Positions 50,861-61,786 of a DNA stretch of 64,000 nt are shown one piece after another. The first letter of the stretch is position 1, and each line of letters begins with the position of its first letter. The DNA is taken from assembly GCF_051014445.1 (NCBI RefSeq), contig NW_027488378.1, positions 2,604,001 through 2,668,000 on the forward strand. Direction: 5' to 3'. The notes below the pieces were generated by a model. That model searched no databases, was not told the origin of the DNA, and saw only the letters and a program-made list of their open reading frames with translations. This stretch comes from Colletes latitarsis (Eukaryota; Arthropoda; Insecta; Hymenoptera; Colletidae). A program made the translations under genes and the position numbers.

Positions 50861-53800
50861 CAGGGTTTAGGTCTGGTATTTGCCATCATCTGGCTCATGC
50901 TTTCGCATTTTTCGCATACTTGTTGGCCAGATCCTGGGCGTTTTCTGGTTGGGATCACGCGGCAATGTGGTACCACACTGAAACAGTGAGTTTATGCTGG
51001 ATTCGATCTATATATTAGAGGGTAACACCGGTTAGGTTTGTGTTAGGTTTGGTATTTGCCATCATCTGGCTCATACTTTCGCATTTATCGCATACATGTT
51101 GGCCAGATCCAGAGCGCCTTCTGGTTTGGGTTACATAGTAATGTGGTACCACACTGGAACAGTGAGTTAAACCTGAATTCAATCTATATTTTAGAGGATA
51201 ACAACGGTTAGGTCAGGGCTAGGTCTGGTATTTGCCATCATCTGGTTGATACTTTCGCATTTTTCGCATACTTGTTGGCCAGATCCTGGGCGCTTTCTGG
51301 TTTGGATCACGTAGTAATGTAGCACCACTCTGAAACAGTGAGTTAAACCTGGATTCAATCTATATTTTAGAGGATAACACCGGCTAGGTCAGGGTTAGGT
51401 CTGGTATTTGCCATCATCTGGCTTATTCTTTCGCCTTTTTCACCTACTTGTTGGCCAGATCCTGGGCGTTTTCTGGGTTGGATCAGGTAGTAGTGTGGTA
51501 CCTCACTGAAACAGTGAAGTAATCCTGGATTCGATCTATATACTAGAGGGTGACACCGGTTAGGTCAGGGTTAGGTCTGGTGTTTGCCATCATCTGGCTC
51601 ATAGTTTCGCCTTTTTCACCTACTTGATGGCCTGATCCTGGGCGTTTTCTGGTTTGGATCACGTAGTAATGTGGGACCACACTGAAACAGTGAGTTAAAC
51701 CCGTGTCCGATCTATATTTTGAAGGATAACACCGTTTAGGTCGGGCTGAGGCCTGGTATTTGCCATCATCTGGTTCATACTTTCGCATTTTTCGCATACT
51801 TGTTGTCCAGATCCTGGGCGTTTTCTGGTTTGGATCACGCAGTAATGTGGTTCCACACTGCAACATTGAGCTAAACCTGGATTCAATCTATATTTTATAG
51901 GATAACACCGGTTACGATTGGGTTAGGTCTGGTATTTGCCATCATCTGGCTCATACTTTCGCATTTTTCGCATACTTGTTGGCCAGATCCTGGGCGTTTT
52001 CTGGGTTGGATCACGTAGTAATGTGGCAACACACTGCAACAGTGAGAGAAACCTGGATTCAATCTATATTTTAGAGGATAACACTGGTTAGGTCAGGGTT
52101 AGGTCTGGTATTTGCCATCATCTGGCTTATTCTTTCGTCTTTTTCACCTACTTCTTGGCCAGATCCTGGGCGTTTTCTGGGTTGGATCAGGTAGTAGTGT
52201 GGTACCGCCCTGAAACAGTGAAGTAATCCTGGATTTGATCTATATATTAGAGGGTGACACCGGTTAGGTCAGGATTAGGTCCGGTATTTGCCATCCACTG
52301 GCTCATACTTTCGCATTTTTCGCATACTTGTTGGCCAGATCCTGTTGCGCTATCTGGTTTGGATCACGTAGTAATGTAGCCCCACTCTGAAGCAGTGAGT
52401 TAATCCTGGATTCAATCTATACTTTACTGGATAACACCGGTTAGGTCAGGATTAGGTCTGGTATTTGCCATCATCTGGCTCATACTTTCGCATTTTTCGC
52501 ATACTTGTTGGCCAGATCCTGGGCGTTTTCTAGGTTGGATCAGGTAGTAGTGTGGTACCGCACTGAAACAGTGAAGTAATCCTGGATTCGATCTATATAT
52601 TAGAGGGAGACACCGGTTAGGTTTGGGTTAGGTCTGGTATTTGCCATCATCTGGATCATACTTTCGCATTTTTCGCATACTTGTTGTCCAGATCCTGGGC
52701 GTCTTCTGGTTTCGATCACGCAGTAATGTGGTTCCACACTGCAACATTGAGCTAAACCTGGATTCAATCTATATTTTAGAGGATAACACCGGTTAGGTCA
52801 GGGATAGGTCTGGTGTTTGCCATCCACTGGCTCATACTTTCGCATATTTCGCACACTTGTTGGCCAGATCCTTTGCGCTTTCTGGTTTGGATCACGTAGT
52901 AATGTAGCACCACTCTGAAACAGCGAGATAAACCTGGATTCAATCTTTACTTTACTGGATAACACCGGTTAGGTCAGGGTTAGGTCTGGTATTTGCCATC
53001 ATGTGGCTCATACTTTCGCATTTTTCGCATACTTGTTGGTCAGATCCTGGGCGTTTTCTGGTTTGGATCACGTAGTAATGTAGCACCACACTGAAACAGT
53101 GAGTTAAACCTGGATTCAATCCATATTTTAGAGGATAACACTTGTTAGGGCAAGGTTAGGTCTGGTATTTGCCATCATCTGGCTCATACATTCGCATTTT
53201 TCGCATAATTGTAGGCCAGAACCTGGGCGTTTTCTGGTTTGGATCATGTCGTAATGTGGTTCCACACTGCATCAGTGAGTTAAACCTGGATACAATCTAT
53301 ATTTTAGAAGAATAACACCGGTTAGGTCAGTGTTAGGTCTGGTATTTGCCATCATGAGGCTCATACTTTCGTATTTTTCGCATAATTGTTGGCCAGATCC
53401 TGGGCGTTTTCTGGTTTGGATCACGTAGTAATGTGGCACCACACTGCAACAGTGAGTTAAACCTGGATTCAATCTATATTTTAGAGGATAACACCGGTTA
53501 GGTCAGCGTTAGGTCTGGTATTTGCCATCAACTGGCTCATACTTTCGCATTTTTCACCTACTTGTTGGCCTGATCCTGGGCGTTTTCTGGTTTGGATCAC
53601 GTAGTAATGTGGGACCACACTGAAACAGTGAGTTAAACCTGGATTCAATCTATATTTTAGAGGATAACACCGGTTAGGTCAGAGTTAGGTCTGGTATTTG
53701 CCATCATCTGGCTCATACATTCGCATTTTTCGCATACTTGTTGGCCAGATCCTGCGCGTTTTCTGGTTTGGATCACGTAGTAATGTGGTACCACACTCAA

Positions 53801-54032
53801 ACAGTGAGTCAAACCTGGATCCAATCTATATTTTAGAAGAATAACACCGGTTAGGTCAGTGTTAGGTCTGGTATTTGCCATCATGTGGCTCATCCTTTCG
53901 TATTTTTCGCATACTTGTTGGTCAGACCCTGGGCGTTTTCTGGTTTGGATCACGTAGTAATGTGGCACCACACTGCACCAGTGAGTTAAACCTGGATTCA
54001 ATCTATATTTTAGACGATAACACCGGTTAGGT
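50861..54032 (+). repeat. Macro-unit 2 (3,172 bp, 18 monomers)
   Basis: A deletion derivative of macro-unit 1. Compared with it, two blocks are absent: about 2,115 bp (12 monomers, 42.26-44.37 kb) and about 4,053 bp (23 monomers, 46.5-50.6 kb). The first junction is near 51,578-51,604 in GCCATCATCTGGCTCATA; the second is near 53,757-53,787 in TTTTCTGGTTTGGATCACG. The second makes a hybrid monomer, left half like 46,5xx (CCTGCGCG) and right half like 50,6xx (GAGTCAAACC). Confidence 0.82.
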
Positions 54033-57000
54033 CAGGGTTTAGGTCTGGTATTTGCCATCATCTGGCTCATGCTTTCGCATTTTTCGCATACTTGTTGGCC
54101 AGATCCTGGGCGTTTTCTGGTTGGGATCACGCGGCAATGTGGTACCACACTGAAACAGTGAGTTTATGCTGGATTCGATCTATATATTAGAGGGTAACAC
54201 CGGTTAGGTTTGTGTTAGGTTTGGTATTTGCCATCATCTGGCTCATACTTTCGCATTTATCGCATACATGTTGGCCAGATCCTGGGCGCCTTCTGGTTTG
54301 GGTTACATAGTAATGTGGTACCACACTGGAACAGTGAGTTAAACCTGAATTCAATCTATATTTTAGAGGATAACAACGGTTAGGTCAGGGCTAGGTCTGG
54401 TATTTGCCATCATCTGGTTGATACTTTCGCATTTTTCGCATACTTGTTGGCCAGATCCTGGGCGCTTTCTGGTTTGGATCACGTAGTAATGTAGCACCAC
54501 TCTGAAACAGTGAGTTAAACCTGGATTCAATCTATATTTTAGAGGATAACACCGGCTAGGTCAGGGTTAGGTCTGGTATTTGCCATCATCTGGCTTATTC
54601 TTTCGCCTTTTTCACCTACTTGTTGGCCAGATCCTGGGCGTTTTCTGGGTTGGATCAGGTAGTAGTGTGGTACCTCACTGAAACAGTGAAGTAATCCTGG
54701 ATTCGATCTATATACTAGAGGGTGACACCGGTTAGGTCAGGGTTAGGTCTGGTGTTTGCCATCATCTGGCTCATAGTTTCGCCTTTTTCACCTACTTGAT
54801 GGCCTGATCCTGGGCGTTTTCTGGTTTGGATCACGTAGTAATGTGGGACCACACTGAAACAGTGAGTTAAACCCGTGTCCGATCTATATTTTGAAGGATA
54901 ACACCGTTTAGGTCGGGCTGAGGCCTGGTATTTGCCATCATCTGGTTCATACTTTCGCATTTTTCGCATACTTGTTGTCCAGATCCTGGGCGTTTTCTGG
55001 TTTGGATCACGCAGTAATGTGGTTCCACACTGCAACATTGAGCTAAACCTGGATTCAATCTATATTTTATAGGATAACACCGGTTACGATTGGGTTAGGT
55101 CTGGTATTTGCCATCATCTGGCTCATACTTTCGCATTTTTCGCATACTTGTTGGCCAGATCCTGGGCGTTTTCTGGGTTGGATCACGTAGTAATGTGGCA
55201 ACACACTGCAACAGTGAGAGAAACCTGGATTCAATCTATATTTTAGAGGATAACACTGGTTAGGTCAGGGTTAGGTCTGGTATTTGCCATCATCTGGCTT
55301 ATTCTTTCGTCTTTTTCACCTACTTCTTGGCCAGATCCTGGGCGTTTTCTGGGTTGGATCAGGTAGTAGTGTGGTACCGCCCTGAAACAGTGAAGTAATC
55401 CTGGATTTGATCTATATATTAGAGGGTGACACCGGTTAGGTCAGGATTAGGTCCGGTATTTGCCATCATCTGGTTCATACTTTCGCATTTTTCGCATACT
55501 TGTTGTCCAGATCCTGGGCGTCTTCTGGTTTCGATCACGCAGTAATGTGGTTCCACACTGCAACATTGAGCTAAACCTGGATTCAATCTATATTTTAGAG
55601 GATAACACCGGTTAGGTCAGGGATAGGTCTGGTATTTGCCATCCACTGGCTCATACTTTCGCATATTTCGCACACTTGTTGGCCAGATCCTTTGCGCTTT
55701 CTGGTTTGGATCACGTAGTAATGTAGCACCACTCTGAAACAGCGAGATAAACCTGGATTCAATCTTTACTTTACTGGATAACACCGGTTAGGTCAGGGTT
55801 AGGTCTGGTATTTGCCATCATGTGGCTCATACTTTCGCATTTTTCGCATACTTGTTGGTCAGATCCTGGGCGTTTTCTGGTTTGGATCACGTAGTAATGT
55901 AGCACCACACTGAAACAGTGAGTTAAACCTGGATTCAATCTATATTTTAGAGGATAACACTTGTTAGGGCAAGGTTAGGTCTGGTATTTGCCATCATCTG
56001 GCTCATACATTCGCATTTTTCGCATAATTGTAGGCCAGAACCTGGGCGTTTTCTGGTTTGGTTCATGTCGTAATGTGGTTCCACACTGCATCAGTGAGTT
56101 AAACCTGGATACAATCTATATTTTAGAAGAATAACACCGGTTAGGTCAGTGTTAGGTCTGGTATTTGCCATCATGAGGCTCATACTTTCGTATTTTTCGC
56201 ATAATTGTTGGCCAGATCCTGGGCGTTTTCTGGTTTGGATCACGTAGTAATGTGGCACCACACTGCAACAGTGAGTTAAACCTGGATTCAATCTATATTT
56301 TAGAGGATAACACCGGTTAGGTCAGCGTTAGGTCTGGTATTTGCCATCAACTGGCTCATACTTTCGCATTTTTCACCTACTTGTTGGCCTGATCCTGGGC
56401 GTTTTCTGGTTTGGATCACGTAGTAATGTGGGACCACACTGAAACAGTGAGTTAAACCTGGATTCAATCTATATTTTAGAGGATAACACCGGTTAGGTCA
56501 GAGTTAGGTCTGGTATTTGCCATCATCTGGCTCATACATTCGCATTTTTCGCATACTTGTTGGCCAGATCCTGCGCGTTTTCTGGTTTGGATCACGTAGT
56601 AATGTGGGACCACACTCAAACAGTGAGTTAAACCTGGATCCAATCTATATTTTAGAAGAATAACAACAGTTAGGTCAGTGTAAGGTCTGGTATTAGCCAT
56701 CATCTGGCTCATACATTCGCATTTTTCGCATACTTGTTGGCCAGATCCTGTGCGTTTTCTGGGTTGGATCACGTAGTAATGTGGTACCACACTGAAACAG
56801 TGAGTTAAACCTGGTTTCAATGTATATTTTAGAGGATAACACCCGTTAGGTCAGGGTTAGGTCTGGTATTTGCCATCATCTGGCTCATAGTTTCGCCTTT
56901 TTCACCTACTTGATGGCCTGATCCTGGGCGTTTTCTGGTTTGGATCACGCAGTAATGTGGTTCCACACTGCAACATTGAGCTAAACCTGGATTCAATCTA

Positions 57001-60000
57001 TATTTTAGAGGATAACACTGGATAGGTCAGGGTTAGGTCTGGTATTTGCCATCATCTGGCTTATTCTTTCGCCTTTTTCACCTACTTGTTGGCCAGATAC
57101 TGGGCGATTTCTGGGTTGGATCAGGTAGTAGTGTGGGACCACACTGAAACAGTGAGTTAAACCCGTGTCCGATCTATATTTTGAAGGATAACACAGTTTA
57201 GGTCGGGCTGAGGTCTGGTATTTGCCATCATCTAGTTCATACTTTCGCATTTTTCGCATACTTGTTGTCCAGATCCTGGGCGTTTTCTGGTTTGGATCAC
57301 GCGGTAATGTGGTTCCACACTGCAACATTGAGCTAAACCTGGATTCAATCTATATTTTATAGGATAACACCGGTTAGGATTGGGTTAGGTCTGGTATTTG
57401 CCATCATCTGGCTCATACTTTCGCATTTTTCGCATACTTGTTGGCCAGATCCTGCGCGTTTTCTGGTTTGGATCACGTAGTAATGTGGGACCACACTCAA
57501 ACAGTGAGTTAAACCTGGATCCAATCTATATTTTAGAAGAATAACAACAGTTAGGTCAGTGTTAGGTCTGGTATTTGCCATCATCTGGCTCATACATTCG
57601 CATTTTTCGCATACTTGTTGGCCAGATCCTGCGCGTTTTCTGGTTTGGATCACGTAGTAATGTGGGACCACACTGAAACAGTGAGTTAAACCCGTGTCCG
57701 ATCTATATTTTGAAGGATAACACCGTTTAGGTCGGGCTGAGGTCTGGTATTTGCCATCATCTGGTTCATACTTTCGCATTTTTCGCATACTTGTTGTCCA
57801 GATCCTGGGCGTTTTCTGGTTTGGATCACGCAGTAATGTGGTTCCACACTGCAACATTGAGCTAAACCTGGATTCAATCTATATTTTATAGGATAACACC
57901 GGTTAGGATTGGGTTAGGTCTGGTATTTGCCATCATCTGGCTCATACTTTCGCATTTTTCGCATACTTGTTGGCCAGATCCTGGGCGTTTTCTGGGTTGG
58001 ATCACGTAGTAATGTGGCACCACAATGCAACAGTGAGAGAAACCTGGATTCAATCTATATTTTAGAGGATAACACTGGTTAGGTCAGGGTTAGGTCTGGT
58101 ATTTGCCATCATCTGGCTTATTCTTTCGTCTTTTTCACCTACTTCTTGGCCAGATCCTGGGCGTTTTCTGGGTTGGATCAGGCAGTAGTGTGGTACCGCA
58201 CTGAAACAGTGAAGTAATCCTGGATTTGATCTATATATTAGAGGGTGACACCGGTTAGGTCAGGATTAGGTCCGGTATTTGCCATCCACTGGCTCATACT
58301 TTCGCATTTTTCGCATACTTGTTGGCCAGATCCTGTTGCGCTATCTGGTTTGGATCACGTAGTAATGTAGCCCCACTCTGAAGCAGTGAGTTAAACCTGG
58401 ATTCAATCTATACTTTACTGGATAACACCGGTTAGGTCAGGATTAGGTCTGGTATTTGCCATCATCTGGCTCATACTTTCGCATTTTTCGCATACTTGTT
58501 GGCCAGATCCTGGGCGTTTTCTAGGTTGGATCAGGTAGTAGTGTGGTACCGCACTGAAACAGTGAAGTAATCCTGGATTCGATCTATATATTAGAGGGAG
58601 ACACCGGTTAGGTTTGGGTTAGGTCTGGTATTTGCCATCATCTGGTTCATACTTTCGCATTTTTCGCATACTTGTTGTCCAGATCCTGGGCGTTTTCTGG
58701 TTTCGATCACGCAGTAATGTGGTTCCACACTTCAACATTGAGCTAAACCTGGATTCAATCTATATTTTAGAGGATAACACCGGTTAGGTCAGGGATAGGT
58801 CTGGTATTTGCCATCATCTGGTTCATACTTTCGCATTTTTCGCATACTTGTTGGCCAGATCCTGGGTGTTTTCTGGTTTGGATCACGTAGTAATGTGGCA
58901 CCACACTGCAACAGTGAGTTAAACCTGGATTAAATCTATATTTTAGAGGATAACACTGGATAGGTCAGGGTTAGGTCTGGTATTTGCCATCATCTGGCTT
59001 ATTCTTTCGCCTTTTTCACCTACTTGTTGGCCAGATACTAGGCGATTTCTGGGTTGGATCAGGTAGTAGTGTGGTACCGCACTGAAACAGTGAAGTAATC
59101 CTGGATTCGATCTATATATTAGAGGGTGACACCGGTTAGGTCAGGGTTAGGTCTGGTATTTGCCATCCACTGGCTCATACTTTCGCATATTTCGCACACT
59201 TGTTGGCCAGATCCTTGGCGCTTTTTGGTTTGGATCACGTAGTAATGTAGCACCACTCTGAAACAGCGAGATAAACCTGGATTCAATCTTTACTTTACTG
59301 GATAACACCGGTTAGGTCAGGGTTAGGTCTGGTATTTGCCATCATGTGGCACATACTTTCGCATTTTTCGCATACTTGTTGGTCAGATCCTGGGAGTTTT
59401 CTGGTTTGGATCACGTAGTAATGTAGCACCACACTGAAACAGTGAGTTAAACCTGGATTCAATCTATATTTTAGAGGATAACACTTGTTAGGGCAAGGTT
59501 AGGTCTGGTATTTGCCATCATCTGGCTCATACATTCGCATTTTTCGCATAATTGTAGGCCAGATCCTGGGCGTTTTCTGGTTTGGATCACGTAGTAATGT
59601 GGTACCACACTCAAACAGTGTGTCAAACCTGGATACAATCTATATTTTAGAAGAATAACACCGGTTAGGTCAGTGTTAGGTCTGGTATTTGCCATCATGA
59701 GGCTCATACTTTCGTATTTTTCGCATAATTGTTGGCCAGATCCTGGGCGTTTTCTGGTTTGGATCACGTAGTAATGTGGCACCACACTGCAACAGTGAGT
59801 TAAACCTGGATTCAATCTATATTTTAGAGGATAACACCGGTTAGGTCAGGGTTAGGTCTGGTATTTGCCATCATCTGGCTCATACCTTCGCATATTTCGC
59901 ATACTAGTAGGCCAGATCCAGGGCGTTTTCTGGTTTGGATCACGTAGTAATGTGGTACCACACTCAAACAGTGAGTTAAACCTGGATCCAATCTATATTT

Positions 60001-61786
60001 TAGACGAATAACACCGGTTAGGTCAGCGTTAGGTCTGGTATTTGCCATCATGTGGCTCATACTTTCGCATTTTTCGCATACTTGTTGGTCAGATCCTGGG
60101 CGTTTTCTGGTTTGGATCACGTAGTATTGTGGTACCACCCTCAATCAGTGAGTTAATCCTGGATCCAATCTATATTTTAGAAGAATAATACCGGTTAGGT
60201 CAGGGTTAGGTCTGGTATTTGCCATCATGTGGCTCATACTTTCGCATTTTTCGCATAATTGTAGGCCAGAACCTGGGCGTTTTCTGGTTTGGATCACGTA
60301 TTAATGTGGTACCACACTGCAACAGTGAGTTAAGCCTGGCTTGAATGTATATTTTAGAGGATAACACCGGTTAGGTCAGGGTTAGGTCTGGTATTTGCCA
60401 TGATCTGGCTTATACTTTCGCCTTTTTCACCTACTTGTTGGCCAGATCCTGGGCGTTTTCTGGGTTGGATCAGGTAGTAGTGTGATACCGCACTGAAACA
60501 GTGAAGTAATCCTGGATTCGATCTATATATTAGAGGGTGACGCCGGTTAGGCTTGGGTTAGGTCTGGTATTTGCCATCATCTGGCTCATACATTCGCATT
60601 TTTCGCATACTTGTTGGCCATATCCAGGGCGCTTTCTGGTTTGGATCACGTAGTAATGTAGCACCACTTTGAAACAGTGAGTTAAACCTGGATTCAATCT
60701 ATATTTTAGAGGATAACACCGGTTAGGTCAGGGTTAGGTCTGGTATTTGCCATCATCTGGCTCATACATTCGCATCTTTCGCATACTTGTAGGCCAGATC
60801 CAGGGCGTTTTCTGGTTTGGATCACGTAGTAATGTAGCACCACTCTGAAACAGTGAGTTAAACCTGGATTCAATCTATATTTTAGAGGATAACACCGGTT
60901 AGGGCAAGGTTAGGTCTGGTATTTGCCATCATCTGGCTCATACATTCGCATTTTTCGCATAATTGTAGGCCAGATCCTGGGCGTTTTCTGGTTTGGATCA
61001 CGTAGTAATGTGGTACCACACTCAAACAGTGAGTCAAACCTGGATCCAATCTATATTTTAGAAGAATAACACCGGTTAGGTCAGTGTTAGGTCTGGTATT
61101 TGCCATCATGTGGCTCATCCTTTCGTATTTTTCGCATACTTGTTGGTCAGACCCTGGGCGTTTTCTGGTTTGGATCACGTAGTAATGTGGCACCACTCTG
61201 AAACAGTGAGTTAAACCTGGATTCAATCTATATTTTAGAGGATAACACCGGCTAGGTCAGGGTTAGGTCTGGTATTTGCCATCATCTGGCTTATTCTTTC
61301 GCCTTTTTCACCTACTTGTTGGCCGGATCCAGGGCGTTTTCTGGTTTGGATCACGTAGTAATGTAGCACCACTCTGAAACAGTGAGTTAAACCTGGATTC
61401 AATCTATATTTTAGAGGATAACACCGGTTAGGGCAAGGTTAGGTCTGGTATTTGCCATCATCTGGCTCATACATTCGCATTTTTCGCATAATTGTAGGCC
61501 AGATCCTGGGCGTTTTCTGGTTTGGATCACGTAGTAATGTGGTACCACACTCAAACAGTGAGTCGAACCTGGATCCAATCTATATTTTAGAAGAATAACA
61601 CCGGTTAGGTCAGTGTTAGGTCTGGTATTTGCCATCATGTGGCTCATCCTTTCGTATTTTTCGCATACTTGTTGGTCAGACCCTGGGCGTTTTCTGGTTT
61701 GGATCACGTAGTAATGTGGCACCACACTGCACCAGTGAGTTAAACCTGGATTCAATCTATATTTTAGAGGATAACACCGGTTAGGT
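54033..61786 (+). repeat. Macro-unit 3 (7,754 bp, about 44 monomers)
   Basis: Shares the 12-monomer deletion junction of macro-unit 2 (near 54,770), so the two have a common ancestor. It then differs: two monomers (353 bp, matching about 52,289-52,641) are missing near 55,470, about six monomers are added in 57.4-58.4 kb relative to macro-unit 1, and one monomer is lost before 61.4 kb. It keeps the 46.5-50.8 kb material that macro-unit 2 lost. Confidence 0.8.
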
